Assembly: GCF_020532725.1 (NCBI RefSeq)
Contig: NZ_JAJAVC010000003.1
Location: 744,001-808,000, forward strand
From: Methylobacillus arboreus
GTDB lineage: Bacteria > Pseudomonadota > Gammaproteobacteria > Burkholderiales > Methylophilaceae
Direction of reading: 5' to 3'
Length of the DNA stretch: 64,000 nucleotides
Below, in pieces: positions 10,080 to 23,840 of this stretch (within the stretch, counting starts at the first letter, position 1; each line of letters begins with the position of its first letter). The translations under genes were made by a program, and so were the position numbers. The notes under the pieces were generated by a model that saw only the letters and a program-made list of their open reading frames with translations, was not told where the DNA came from and did not search any database.

Positions 10080-10754
10080 CTATTTGGGACGCTTGGATTG
10101 AATTTCCTCAATCAGCCGTGCGGCTCTTTCCTTGCCACCCAGGCCAAATGCAATGGCCAGTGCCAGGAAAATAGCGCCAAAGACGATCACAAACAGTGCA
10201 GTCAGCAATTGAGTGCCGATATCGAGTTGTTCCAGCGCGACAAACAAGGCAAATATCTGAATGCCGTATTCCACGGTGGTGCTAACCCTGAGCGCACCGT
10301 CATATCGCATGCCGTGCAGCCAGGCAAACACTAGGCGATTGACGAAGCGTGCCAACAAAGTACCGAAAATCAGCACTAGGATGGCAACAATAATCTTGGG
10401 TAGGTAATTGGCCAGGTTATTGAGCATGTGGGCAACTTCAGTAAGCCCCAGCGTATTGGCGCCAGTGATGACAAACAACAGGATGACAAGCCAGTAAATG
10501 ACCTGGCTGATGACACCACTCAATGTCAGGTCGAAGTCCCCGTGTTTGAGGAATGCTTCAAGGCCGGAGCGGTCGGCAAACTTATCAAACTGGGCTAGTT
10601 CCAGGATACGTTTAACGCCCAGGCATGCCACTTTGGCACAGACCCAGCCAAATGCCAGAATGACAGCGACAGCCAGCATTTTGGGGAAAAAGTTGGCTAC
10701 CTGAGTCCAGAATTCATTGAGGGATGTGAGAAAAACATCAATCTGGTGTTGCAT
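10080..10754 (-). CDS. MscS-related membrane protein (conserved TM-helix repeat type)
   Basis: 224 residues with about four to five membrane helices. Paired repeats of the type FPKMLAVAVILAFGWVCAK and LPKIIVAILVLIFGTLLARFV are the hallmark of the 'conserved TM helix' relatives of small mechanosensitive channels. The end AIAFGLGGKERA resembles the pore helix exit of MscS, but the usual cytoplasmic beta domain is missing. A role in osmotic response is an inference. The start at 10752-10754 is chosen for AAGGAG upstream; the longer open frame to 10880 is AT-rich and unlikely to be coding. Confidence 0.75.
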   Translation of the reverse strand: MQHQIDVFLTSLNEFWTQVANFFPKMLAVAVILAFGWVCAKVACLGVKRILELAQFDKFADRSGLEAFLKHGDFDLTLSGVISQVIYWLVILLFVITGANTLGLTEVAHMLNNLANYLPKIIVAILVLIFGTLLARFVNRLVFAWLHGMRYDGALRVSTTVEYGIQIFALFVALEQLDIGTQLLTALFVIVFGAIFLALAIAFGLGGKERAARLIEEIQSKRPK

Positions 10755-10950
10755 GTACACACTCCTTTTATATTTATTGATGACCTTTATGAACAAGGTC
10801 TCTTGGAACCAAAGCAGCGTTGCTTGACCGTTCAGGATTGGAGGGCTATTTTCGCGTAAATGCAGATTGTCCGCAAACAAAAAACCTCATTAACTTAACA
10901 ATTAAAATTAGATTAAACTATTAACATTTTGATTGTAAATAATTTTAATT

Positions 10951-11544
10951 TTAAACTCTCCTGAGTTTGAGCCTGTAATATAGCCGGATCAGTAGCAGAA
11001 TAAATAGGATCAAGGCATAGATCAGGGGTTGGGAAATATCCTTCTTCACTAGCCACAGATAATGCAGTACACCGAGGATGGCAACCGGATAAGCCAAAAG
11101 ATGAAGGGTTTTCCACCGCCTTTTCAGCTTGCGTATCATGGCATCAGTGGAGGTAACAGCAAGCGGGATGCTGAGTATCAAAGCGAGAAAGCCGACCAGC
11201 ACATAAGGGTGCTTGATGATATCAGCCCCGATACCCGCCCAGTCAAACCAGTGGTCCAGCCAGAGATAGGCCAGGAAATGCAGACAAGCGTAAAAGAACA
11301 TGAACAAACCCAGCATACGGCGCAATGAAACCAGCCATCCCATATTAAACAGCAAGCGTAACGGCGTGACCGCAAGGCTGAGCAATAGAGCAACCAGCGC
11401 CCATGTGCCAGTGGAGTGCTCTATGAATTCAACAGGATTCGCCCCCAACTGATCGGTGAAGCCAAGCCAAAACAGCCTGATCAACGGTCCCAGCGCCAGC
11501 AAGAATATGCCGCGCTTTATCCAAGCTATGCTGGTTGGAGCCAT
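10951..11544 (-). CDS. msrQ: MsrQ, heme-containing membrane subunit of the MsrPQ system
   Basis: 197 residues with six predicted membrane helices, matching the YedZ/MsrQ family. Conserved histidines expected to bind heme b lie in IEHSTGTWAL, YACLHFLAYLWLDHW and LHLLAYPVAILGVLHYLW. MsrQ passes electrons from the quinone pool or flavin reductase to MsrP. The start codon follows the msrP stop directly with no gap, so the two are one operon. Confidence 0.93.
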   Translation of the reverse strand: MAPTSIAWIKRGIFLLALGPLIRLFWLGFTDQLGANPVEFIEHSTGTWALVALLLSLAVTPLRLLFNMGWLVSLRRMLGLFMFFYACLHFLAYLWLDHWFDWAGIGADIIKHPYVLVGFLALILSIPLAVTSTDAMIRKLKRRWKTLHLLAYPVAILGVLHYLWLVKKDISQPLIYALILFILLLIRLYYRLKLRRV

Positions 11545-12492
11545 CTAGAAATGCTTGCGCAAGTCCATACCCGCATATAGCTGGGCAACCTGGTCGGCAT
11601 AGCCGTTGAACATCAGAGTAGGTGTTCGTCGTGAGAACACATTGCCACCGATGCGGCGCTCGCTGGCCTGCGACCAGCGTGGGTGGTCTACTGTTGGGTT
11701 CACATTGGCATAAAAACCATACTCCCTTGGTGCCGCCCTCATCCAGGTGGTTTGCGGCATTTTTTCCACGAAACGGATACGTACGATAGATTTTCCGCCC
11801 TTGAAACCATATTTCCAGGGCACGACCAGGCGCACCGGCGCACCATTCTGCGCAGGAAGTATTTCTCCATACAGCCCGACTGCCAGAATGGTGAGGGAAT
11901 GCATGGCTTCATCCAGGCGCAAAGCTTCCACATAAGGCCAGTCGAGAATCGGCGCCCTAACACCTGGCATGGTCGCTGGGTCGGCTGCCGAGATCAACTC
12001 AACGAACTTGGCATTGCCTGTTGGCTGAGCCAGCTTGACAAGGCTGCTCAAGGGAATACCCACCCAGGGAATCACCATGGACCAGCCTTCCACGCAACGC
12101 ATGCGGTAGATGCGTTCCTCCAGGGGAGCTAATTTCATGAGCTCCTCTATCCCGAGCTTGCGTGGCTTCAGAACTTCACCTTCAATCGAAACAGTCCATG
12201 GCGTGGTCTTGAACTGTCCGACATTCTCCGCCGGTTGCTCCTTGCCAGTGCCAAACTCGTAGAAGTTGTTATAAGTGGTGATGTCCCGGTAGGACGTTAA
12301 TTTTTCTTCCTGGCCATAAGAAGATTTGCTGTAGTCCTGAATCTTGGTCTTGGGTTCTTCACCGAGGCTCAGGCCGCTCCAGGCCATCATGGTGCCCAGA
12401 CCTGCAGCCTTGATAAGCGCGCGCCGTTTTCTGAATACTGTAGCTGGGGTAATTTCTGATGCGGTTATATCGGATGGCCTGCCTATCAACAT
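11545..12492 (-). CDS. msrP: MsrP, periplasmic molybdopterin methionine sulfoxide reductase
   Basis: 315 residues. A Tat-type signal ([15 protein letters not shown] at about residues 19-33) directs export of the folded molybdoenzyme. The molybdenum cysteine lies in [17 protein letters not shown]. MsrP repairs oxidised methionines in periplasmic proteins, with MsrQ as electron donor. I chose the ATG at 12490-12492, which has GAAAGGG upstream and gives a leader length like that of E. coli MsrP; ATGs at 12507 and 12528 are possible. The enzyme needs molybdenum cofactor, in line with the modABC transporter in this window. Confidence 0.94.
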   Translation of the reverse strand: MLIGRPSDITASEITPATVFRKRRALIKAAGLGTMMAWSGLSLGEEPKTKIQDYSKSSYGQEEKLTSYRDITTYNNFYEFGTGKEQPAENVGQFKTTPWTVSIEGEVLKPRKLGIEELMKLAPLEERIYRMRCVEGWSMVIPWVGIPLSSLVKLAQPTGNAKFVELISAADPATMPGVRAPILDWPYVEALRLDEAMHSLTILAVGLYGEILPAQNGAPVRLVVPWKYGFKGGKSIVRIRFVEKMPQTTWMRAAPREYGFYANVNPTVDHPRWSQASERRIGGNVFSRRTPTLMFNGYADQVAQLYAGMDLRKHF

Positions 12493-12643
12493 GATGTGCC
12501 CTTTCATTCGGCTTCGTCTTCTAAACATATAACCGCGTTGGTTCGCCTTCTGCAGCGACCTGCCTTATTCCACGCTTGAATACAAAACCGTATTAGTGCG
12601 TAGAGCCACCGTGCCGGGCTAACATGAACCACCCATTAATGGC

Positions 12644-13546
12644 TTAACGCTGTGATAGGTTTTGCAGTTGCAAGTTCACTTCTGCCGCCAACTTTTCCGC
12701 ACCAATAGCCTCGCAAATTTCGCGGGCCTGGTTGAGCGCATCCTGGGCCCTGTCTGATTGCTGCGCAGCAATGAAATTGAGGCCGAGATAATAATACCCC
12801 TTGGCAGCCCAATAACCGTCTCCGGCTTCCCCCGCCTTGCTGATCACCTTGTTAAGGTTTCTTTCGGCATTGGCGTAATCTCTGGCATTGATATAAAGAT
12901 AGCCAAGTTCCAGCCCGGCATTGGCATAGCCATCAAAGTCACCGTCGCTTAGCTGCATCACTACAGCCTGCACCTGGTGGGCAATCGCGTCGTCATAAAG
13001 CCCCTGTTTTGCTTTGAGCTGGGCAAGGTGCTCTTTCGCATCGGCGCGCTCATTGTTATTGCCCGCAAGTTTGAGGGCGCTTTCATAATGTTGTTGCGCT
13101 TGCGGCAACTGGGCCTGCTGTATCAGCGCTTCACCAACTAGAAGATGCGCAATAACCTGAAATTTCAGGTTCTTTTCCTCGGTTGCAAGTTTCAGTGCCG
13201 CTTCATAGCTGGCTTGGGCTTGCGAGTATTGGCCCAATGCCTTGTAGGCATTGCCTTTGAATATATGCGTCACCAGGTTTTCATGAGGAGTGGTGGCCAA
13301 AGGCTCGGCTGCGGTAAAACTCTTGATGGCAGCCTCATTGCGCCCCAGGCTCAACTCCGCCCGGCCCTTGCACAATATGACATCACGCTGTGCCTGGTTT
13401 TGAGACAAGGCTTGCTCTGCCAGGCTCAAGGCTTTAGCCGTCTCATCTTCACCTAGTGCCTTAAGGCAGCCATCGGCAGGATTGGCGGCTGCATATGTCG
13501 CACTGCTTGCAAGCATTAGTGTAAAAAATAATCTAAAAAACAGCAT
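12644..13546 (-). CDS. Secreted TPR-repeat protein
   Basis: 300 residues. A signal peptide at residues 1-20 (MLFFRLFFTLMLASSATYAA) is followed by roughly six tetratricopeptide-like repeats, for example ALGQYSQAQASYEAALKLA and QAQQHYESALKLAGNNNERA. It probably acts as a periplasmic protein-interaction scaffold; no enzymatic motif is visible. The start at 13544-13546 is supported by TTGGAG seven bases upstream, placing it three bases after the end of cysQ. It is the last gene of the smc-zipA-ligA-cysQ run. The function is unknown. Confidence 0.8.
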   Translation of the reverse strand: MLFFRLFFTLMLASSATYAAANPADGCLKALGEDETAKALSLAEQALSQNQAQRDVILCKGRAELSLGRNEAAIKSFTAAEPLATTPHENLVTHIFKGNAYKALGQYSQAQASYEAALKLATEEKNLKFQVIAHLLVGEALIQQAQLPQAQQHYESALKLAGNNNERADAKEHLAQLKAKQGLYDDAIAHQVQAVVMQLSDGDFDGYANAGLELGYLYINARDYANAERNLNKVISKAGEAGDGYWAAKGYYYLGLNFIAAQQSDRAQDALNQAREICEAIGAEKLAAEVNLQLQNLSQR

Positions 13547-13548
13547 AC

Positions 13549-17730
<4,182 letters not shown>

Positions 17731-17826
17731 TATTTTATTACTCCACGCTTCTTGATCTGATAAATGATCTTGGTTGATTCGGGGATATTACCGATGCACC
17801 CGCAGGCGCCAACAGCAGAAAACCCA

Positions 17827-20800
17827 TTATGCCACCTCGTGCATTTGCAGCGCCGCGGCAATATCCACCTCCACAATACGGGAGACGCCGGATTCCTGCA
17901 TGGTAACGCCTATAAGCTGCTGAGCCATTTCCATGGTTATTTTATTATGGCTCACAAATAAAAATTGCGTGCGCTCCGACATTTTTTTCACCAGCGTGCA
18001 GAAACGCTCGGTATTGCTGTCGTCCAGTGGCGCATCGACCTCGTCCATGAGACAGAATGGCGCCGGATTGAGGCGGAACAAGGCAAACACTAGCGCTAGG
18101 GCCGTCAATGCCTTCTCGCCGCCGGATAGTAAGTGAATGGTACTGTTTTTCTTGCCCGGAGGCTGGGCAAACACCTGCATGCCGGTATCGAGGATTTCAT
18201 CGCCCAGCATTTCCAGCTTGGCCTGCCCGCCACCAAAAAGCTCGGCAAACAGTTCGGCAAAATTACGGTTGGCCTCGTCATAGGTATGCTGCAAACGGCT
18301 GCGGGTTTCCCGGTCTATGCGCCTGATCGCATCTTCCAGCGTGGCGATGGCCTGTTCAAGGTCGGCAGACTGACTATCCAGGTAGAGTTTGCGTTCGCGT
18401 TCACCTTCCAGCTCCTGCAACGCAGCGAGATTGACAGCGCCCAATGCCTCGATTTCATTGCTCAGTGTTGCAATCCTGCGTTCTAGCTCGCTGGTTTTGG
18501 TGTTTACGGTGAGGCCTTGCACCAACACGCCCTCCTCTAGGCCGCATTCCTGCAAGTTTTGCTGGCATTGCTCAAAGTGCAGGCGCGCCTGTTGCTCGTT
18601 AAGGCGGGATTGTTCCAGCTTGTCGCGCAATGGATGCAAAGACTGCTCGTATTGCATGCGGGTACGCTCTTGCTGTTGCAAGGCATTTTCGCTTTCTGCC
18701 AACTGGTCGCGCGCCGCAGCAAGCGTGGCCTCGTGTTGCTGCTTGCGACCTATGGCGGTTTCCAGGCTGGCTTTCAAAGTTTCCGTTTCTGAGGCTTGCA
18801 GCAAAGCATGGGTTTCCTGGAGCCGTGCGGCAAGGCTTTGCCGCTCTTCCTCTATCGCAGCAAGACGGCTTTTGCTGTCGTCGATATTGTTAGCCAGCAG
18901 TTTGTGGTTGAACGTTTTCTCCTGCGCCTCGCGCTCGGCTTTTTGCCACGCCACGCGCACAAGGCCAAGCTCGGCTTCGGCAGCGTTGCGTTTGGCCTGG
19001 CTGGCTTGGCGCTCGGCCTGCAAGCTGGCCAGCGAATCTTTCAGGCGTTCCAGTCCCTGCTGTTGCTGTTGATGGGTTTGTTCAAGCTGGCTGCGGTTCC
19101 TGACCAGGTCGGCGATCTCAGTTTCCAGGGTTTGGCGGCGCTGGAGGAGATACTGGCGCTCCTGGGTAAGTTGCTGGATTTGCAGGCTACATTGGTGTTG
19201 GGCCTGGGCAGTGTTGCGTACTTGCTGCTGCAGTTGCTGTTGCTGCTGGCGCAGCTCCTGCTGCTTGAGGTCTGCCTCATGCAGCGCCTGCTTGCCTGCA
19301 GTCAATGTCTGGCGCAAATCAGGCAAAACGATATCCAGGGCATCCAGCTCGCGCTGGCGCTCCAGAACGCCATGCAGCTCCGAGTTTTGTGCGTAAAAGC
19401 TGATGCTGTACCGGGTGTAAATATCGCCCGCCGCAGTCACCACGCTCTGGCCGCTTGCCAGCGACATGCGCATGGATTCAGCCTCTTCCGCCGTTTCTGC
19501 AATCAATACATTATCCAGCCAGTCGGCGACCAATCCTTGCAATGCCGGGTCTTGCACGCCTACCACGGCGCCCAGGTTTTTACCTTTGGTAGCAGCGTTA
19601 TCTTCAGGAAAAGCTAATACCAGCGCCGCTGGCGGGCGTTGTGTGCCGGTAAATTCCGCGCCGGCGATGATGGCATTGAGGCGCGCGCCCAGCACCGCTT
19701 CAAGTGCGGTTTCCCATCCCGGGGCAATCTTGATCTTTTGCCATAGGCGCTCGCTGTTATGCAAGCCGTGATCGTGCAGCCAGTTTTCCAACTGGCCTTC
19801 TTTCCCCAGCCCGCCTTGTATCTTGCGCAATGAGGCAGCCTCGGCTTCTGCCTGCGCCAGTTTGCGCTCATGTTGCAACACTTGCTCGCGTAAGGTGCGA
19901 ATTTGCTCAGCCTGTTGCTGCTCCTGCTCCCTCAGCTGCTGTAGCTGTTGTTCGCTCTCAGCCTGCTTTGCCGCCCCCATGTTGAACTCGGCTTCTAACG
20001 CACGCAGTTTCGCTTCATCCGGCATGTTGAGATTGCCGGCCTCCTGCTGTAAACGCTGCAAGCGTTGACTGGCATCAGCCAGATTGCGTTCTGCATACTT
20101 GAGATTGGTTTCTTCAAGGCGGATAGCCTGCTCGGCCTCGTGCAAGGCACGCTGGGCAACGGAATGAATATGCAGTGCAGATTGAAAGGCCCGCTCCATT
20201 TCAGGCAGCTTCTGCTTTAATGCCTGTAATTCGACGCCTGCTTCGGTTTCTTCATGGCTGGCAGCTTCCTGTTGCTCGAGCAGGTCCTGTAGTTTCTGGC
20301 TGAACTCCCGGCTTTGCAGGTCCAGCTTCTGTGATTGCGCTTCTATTTGCTGCAACTGTGCCTGCAGGCGCGCGCGGGCCTCCTGGGTGTGGCGCAGTTG
20401 CTGTTCCTGGTTGGAGACTTCGGCATTCGCTTCGTAATAGGCTGCCTGCGCCGTTTGCAGCCGGGTTGAGGCTTCATGCTGTTGCTGGCGCAGCGATTCC
20501 ACTCCGCTTTCGCTTTGGCGCAAGGCGGCCATTTGCGATTCCAGCTCTACACTCAGGCGGTTCACCGTAGTCTGCGCCTTTTCCCACTGGCTGCTGGCAT
20601 CGCGTTTCTTCAGCAACCAAAGTTGGCCCTGCGAGAGCTTGAGGCTTTCCTGCAAGCCTTGATATTGTAGGGTAACGGCTGCCTGCGCTTCCAGGCGCGT
20701 GATCTGCTTGTCCATTTCCTGGCGGATATCCTCCACCCGTGTCAGGTTCTCCCGCGTATCGCGCAAGCGAGATTCAGTCTCGCGCCGGCGCTCTTTGTAT

Positions 20801-21315
20801 TTGGAAATGCCCGCAGCCTCTTCCAGGAACACGCGCATTTCCTCCGGCCGCGCTTCGACGATCCTGGATATCGTGTTCTGGCCGATGATCGCATAAGCGC
20901 GTCCGCCCAGGCCAGTGCCGAGAAACAGGTCGGCCACGTCGCGGCGGCGCACTGCCGTATTGTTGATGAAGTAGCTGGAGCCCTTCTCCCGCTCGATCAC
21001 GCGCTTGACGGAGATTTCGGCATATTGCGACCACTCGCCTCCCGCCCCGCCCAAGCTGTTGTCGAAAATCAGTTCCACGCTAGCGCGGGAGGCCAGCTTG
21101 CGGTTGCCCGAGCCGTTGAAGATCACGTCGGCCATCGACTCGCTGCGCATTTCCTTGGCGCTGGACTCGCCGAGCACCCAGCGAATGGACTCCATGACAT
21201 TGGACTTGCCGCAGCCGTTGGGGCCCACCACGCCTACGCGCTGGCCATGGATATGCAGAGTGGTGGGATCGACGAAGGATTTAAAACCGGCAAGCTTTAG
21301 GTGAGTCAGGCGCAA
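17827..21315 (-). CDS. smc: Chromosome segregation protein SMC
   Basis: 1162 residues, the full SMC length. Walker A GPNGCGKSN is at residues 31-39; two very long coiled coils rich in glutamine and alanine flank a hinge at about 510-640; the ABC signature LLSGGEKALTALALVF and Walker B FCLMDEVDAPLDD are near the C terminus. It forms the condensin-like complex that organises sister chromosomes. The start must be the TTG at 21313-21315: the N-terminal strand RLTHLKLAGFKSFVD is essential, and upstream codons in frame give no ATG, GTG or TTG before a stop at 21361-21363. It is divergent from queF with a 61-base gap. Confidence 0.96.
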   Translation of the reverse strand: MRLTHLKLAGFKSFVDPTTLHIHGQRVGVVGPNGCGKSNVMESIRWVLGESSAKEMRSESMADVIFNGSGNRKLASRASVELIFDNSLGGAGGEWSQYAEISVKRVIEREKGSSYFINNTAVRRRDVADLFLGTGLGGRAYAIIGQNTISRIVEARPEEMRVFLEEAAGISKYKERRRETESRLRDTRENLTRVEDIRQEMDKQITRLEAQAAVTLQYQGLQESLKLSQGQLWLLKKRDASSQWEKAQTTVNRLSVELESQMAALRQSESGVESLRQQQHEASTRLQTAQAAYYEANAEVSNQEQQLRHTQEARARLQAQLQQIEAQSQKLDLQSREFSQKLQDLLEQQEAASHEETEAGVELQALKQKLPEMERAFQSALHIHSVAQRALHEAEQAIRLEETNLKYAERNLADASQRLQRLQQEAGNLNMPDEAKLRALEAEFNMGAAKQAESEQQLQQLREQEQQQAEQIRTLREQVLQHERKLAQAEAEAASLRKIQGGLGKEGQLENWLHDHGLHNSERLWQKIKIAPGWETALEAVLGARLNAIIAGAEFTGTQRPPAALVLAFPEDNAATKGKNLGAVVGVQDPALQGLVADWLDNVLIAETAEEAESMRMSLASGQSVVTAAGDIYTRYSISFYAQNSELHGVLERQRELDALDIVLPDLRQTLTAGKQALHEADLKQQELRQQQQQLQQQVRNTAQAQHQCSLQIQQLTQERQYLLQRRQTLETEIADLVRNRSQLEQTHQQQQQGLERLKDSLASLQAERQASQAKRNAAEAELGLVRVAWQKAEREAQEKTFNHKLLANNIDDSKSRLAAIEEERQSLAARLQETHALLQASETETLKASLETAIGRKQQHEATLAAARDQLAESENALQQQERTRMQYEQSLHPLRDKLEQSRLNEQQARLHFEQCQQNLQECGLEEGVLVQGLTVNTKTSELERRIATLSNEIEALGAVNLAALQELEGERERKLYLDSQSADLEQAIATLEDAIRRIDRETRSRLQHTYDEANRNFAELFAELFGGGQAKLEMLGDEILDTGMQVFAQPPGKKNSTIHLLSGGEKALTALALVFALFRLNPAPFCLMDEVDAPLDDSNTERFCTLVKKMSERTQFLFVSHNKITMEMAQQLIGVTMQESGVSRIVEVDIAAALQMHEVA

Positions 21316-21332
21316 TTGGAGGTGGTCTTGGC

Positions 21333-21338
21333 TATAAT
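21333..21338 (+). promoter_or_regulatory. Probable -10 box for queF
   Basis: A consensus TATAAT hexamer 39 bases before the queF ATG. No good -35 hexamer is found at 16-18 bases, so it may be an activator-dependent or weak promoter. Confidence 0.45.
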
Positions 21339-21376
21339 GACACTTTTTTGATAATCCGATTTATACGGTAGCCCTT

Positions 21377-21796
21377 ATGTCTAGTCAACCCAGCAAAGCT
21401 TTGGAAACCTTCGAAAACCCTAATCCCGGCCGCGATTTTCACATTCATATGGAAATTCCCGAATTCACCTGTCTGTGCCCAAAAACCGGCCAGCCGGATT
21501 TTGCCGTGCTTTACCTGGATTACATCCCAGACCAACAATGCGTGGAGCTGAAGAGCCTCAAGCTATATATCTGGTCTTTCCGCGATGAGGGCTGTTTTCA
21601 TGAGGCGGTGACCAACCGTATTCTGGACGACCTGGTTGCCGCAACCGATCCCAAGTTCATGCGCTTGACCGCCAAGTTCTATGTGCGCGGCGGCATTTTC
21701 ACCAATGTGGTCGCCGAGCACCGCAAACCGGGCTGGCAACCGCAACCTCGCATTGAACTGGCTGAATTTGCTTCTCAATCCAATATCCGCGGTTAA
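21377..21796 (+). CDS. queF: NADPH-dependent 7-cyano-7-deazaguanine reductase QueF
   Basis: 139 residues, the short (unimodular) QueF type. The QueF motif [18 protein letters not shown]-like region reads [16 protein letters not shown], and the catalytic cysteine is in [14 protein letters not shown]. It reduces preQ0 to preQ1 in queuosine biosynthesis for tRNA wobble positions. A later step, QueG, is encoded at 47.7 kb. A sulfatase-family gene follows 27 bases downstream. Confidence 0.96.
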   Translation: MSSQPSKALETFENPNPGRDFHIHMEIPEFTCLCPKTGQPDFAVLYLDYIPDQQCVELKSLKLYIWSFRDEGCFHEAVTNRILDDLVAATDPKFMRLTAKFYVRGGIFTNVVAEHRKPGWQPQPRIELAEFASQSNIRG

Positions 21797-21823
21797 GCGG
21801 ATCATCCAGCGGAGGTCGCCACC

Positions 21824-23824
21824 ATGACCCGTTTGTTAACGCATAGTCGTGCTTCCCTGTGGGCCATAGCGCGCAACTTTGGCCCATATGCACCTTTGCT
21901 GGTCATGAGCCTGGTCAGCCTTGTCATTTTCAGCCTCTCGCGTGCAGGATTGGTGGCATGGCAATATGAGCGCGTAGGCGCAGTTTCAAACTGGCAGGAA
22001 ATCATGCTCAACGGCTTGCGTGTTGATAGCATCCAGATCGGTCTGATGTGGCTGCCGCCATTGCTGTTGGTCCCCTTGCTGGCTATTTCCAGATTTTGGC
22101 GGGTGTGGCGTGGTTTCACTTATTTCTGGGTGGTGCTTTGCACCAGCCTGGTGATTTTGCTGGAGCTCGCAACGCCCGGCTTCATTGCCGAATATGACGC
22201 AAGGCCTAATCGCCTGTTCGTGGAATATCTCAAATATCCCCATGAAGTATTGTCCATGCTGTGGGGCGGCTTCCGCGGACATCTGTTTGCAGGAGTAATT
22301 GGCACTTTGCTGGCTACGCTGGCCATGGGTTGGTTGATGCGTCCCTGGCTCAAGCAGGAGCAGCGCTGGACCAATTGGGCGACCTGGCTGACCTGGCCCT
22401 TGATTTTCCTCGCCGCCGCTTTGGTGATACGAGGTACCGTCAGCCATCGTCCTGCCAACCCGGCCATGTTCTCCCGCACCACGGATTCCATGGTCAATAG
22501 CCTTATTCTAAATTCCTCCTGGTCGTTGATTCATGCGGTTTACAGCCTCAAACATGAGAGCAATTCCAGTGAGATGTATGGCACCCTTCCCGATGAGGAA
22601 ATCTATCGCATTGTGCAGGAAACCCGGACCAGGTTTGACGCAGGCTTCAACCCGGTTCCCAATGCCGACATCCCTACCCTGAGCCAGTTAATACCGACAC
22701 GCGTACGGGAGCGTCCGCTTAACTTGGTCATTATTCTTGAGGAAAGCCTGGGCGCCACATTCGTCAAGTCGCTTGGCGGTGTTCCTGTTACCCCCAACCT
22801 TGAAAAACTCAAGGAGCAAGGCTGGTGGTTTGAGCAAATGTACGCCACTGGTACGCGCTCCGTGCGCGGGATAGAAGCCGTGGTTACCGGCTTCCAGCCG
22901 ACTCCTGCGCAAAGCGTGGTGAAGCTCTCGCTTTCCCAGCGCAACTTTTTCACACTGGCTTCCCTGCTCGAGCAAAAAGGCTACAGTACCGAGTTCATCT
23001 ATGGTGGTGAATCGCATTTCGACAATATGGTCGGCTTCTTCATGGGCAATGGCTTCCAGCGCGAACAGGATGATGATAGTTACGACAATCCCGTTTTTGT
23101 GGGAAGCTGGGGCGTATCTGATGAAGACCTGTTCAACAAGGCGCATGAGGAAATTTCTGCCAGCCATGCCAGCGGCAGGCCTTTCTTCACCTTGGTGTTC
23201 ACGTCATCCAACCATGCGCCGTTTGAATTCCCGGATGGCCGCATAGCGCTTCATGACCCGGTCAAGGCAACCGATAACAATGCGGTCAAGTATGCTGATT
23301 ACGCCCTGGGTCAGTTCTTCGAAAAGGCCCAGCAAAGTGATTACTGGAAAGATACGCTATTCATTGTTGTGGCTGATCATGACATTCGTGTGCATGGCCA
23401 TGATATGGTGCCAATCAATCATTTCCATATCCCGGCATTGATTCTGGGCGCCGACATTGAGCCACGTAAAATCAAGACCATTGCCAGCCAGATTGATTTG
23501 CCGGTAACAGCACTCTCGCTCATGGGGATTGAAGCGCAGCATCCAATGACCGGGCGCGACTTGAGCCGTGGCGATGACAGCGAGGATGGCCGCGCGATGA
23601 TGCAGTTTGAGAACAACTTTGCCTGGATGGAGGGCAATCAGGTTGTGGTATTACGCCCAGGGAAAGAGCCTGCGTATGGCACATGGAACCTTCCACACAA
23701 GAAATTCAGCCTGGCATCGCCACCAGAAAACAGCAAGGACTTTGAATCGCGTGCACTGGCCAACTCTCTCTTGCCATCACTGCTTTACCGTGAACGCCGC
23801 TATCACGTGCTGCCCGCGGAATAA
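21824..23824 (+). CDS. LtaS/OpgB-like membrane sulfatase-family phosphoglycerol (or phosphoethanolamine) transferase
   Basis: 666 residues. About five membrane helices in the first 210 residues precede a large periplasmic alkaline-phosphatase/sulfatase domain. Metal and nucleophile positions typical of LtaS are present: NLVIILEESLG, a threonine in ATGTRSVRGIEAV (about 344), and VVADHDIRVHG near the end. LtaS relatives move phosphoglycerol from phosphatidylglycerol to a glycan. In a Gram-negative cell the acceptor could be a periplasmic glucan or LPS. GGAGGT precedes the ATG. The gene is followed after 16 bases by an unusual glycosidase/kinase fusion. Confidence 0.85.
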   Translation: MTRLLTHSRASLWAIARNFGPYAPLLVMSLVSLVIFSLSRAGLVAWQYERVGAVSNWQEIMLNGLRVDSIQIGLMWLPPLLLVPLLAISRFWRVWRGFTYFWVVLCTSLVILLELATPGFIAEYDARPNRLFVEYLKYPHEVLSMLWGGFRGHLFAGVIGTLLATLAMGWLMRPWLKQEQRWTNWATWLTWPLIFLAAALVIRGTVSHRPANPAMFSRTTDSMVNSLILNSSWSLIHAVYSLKHESNSSEMYGTLPDEEIYRIVQETRTRFDAGFNPVPNADIPTLSQLIPTRVRERPLNLVIILEESLGATFVKSLGGVPVTPNLEKLKEQGWWFEQMYATGTRSVRGIEAVVTGFQPTPAQSVVKLSLSQRNFFTLASLLEQKGYSTEFIYGGESHFDNMVGFFMGNGFQREQDDDSYDNPVFVGSWGVSDEDLFNKAHEEISASHASGRPFFTLVFTSSNHAPFEFPDGRIALHDPVKATDNNAVKYADYALGQFFEKAQQSDYWKDTLFIVVADHDIRVHGHDMVPINHFHIPALILGADIEPRKIKTIASQIDLPVTALSLMGIEAQHPMTGRDLSRGDDSEDGRAMMQFENNFAWMEGNQVVVLRPGKEPAYGTWNLPHKKFSLASPPENSKDFESRALANSLLPSLLYRERRYHVLPAE

Positions 23825-23840
23825 TAATTAGATCTACACT

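Noticed and set aside
18389-19617. Open frames of 227 and 273 codons on the plus strand inside smc
   Set aside because: They are antisense to the coiled coil of SMC; the leucine/serine-rich and cysteine-rich readings follow from the reverse complement of glutamine/glutamate/alanine codons.
18700-20700. Possible low-complexity repeat array of glutamine codons
   Set aside because: It is the normal heptad-rich coiled coil of SMC in this group, not a microsatellite or CRISPR-like repeat.
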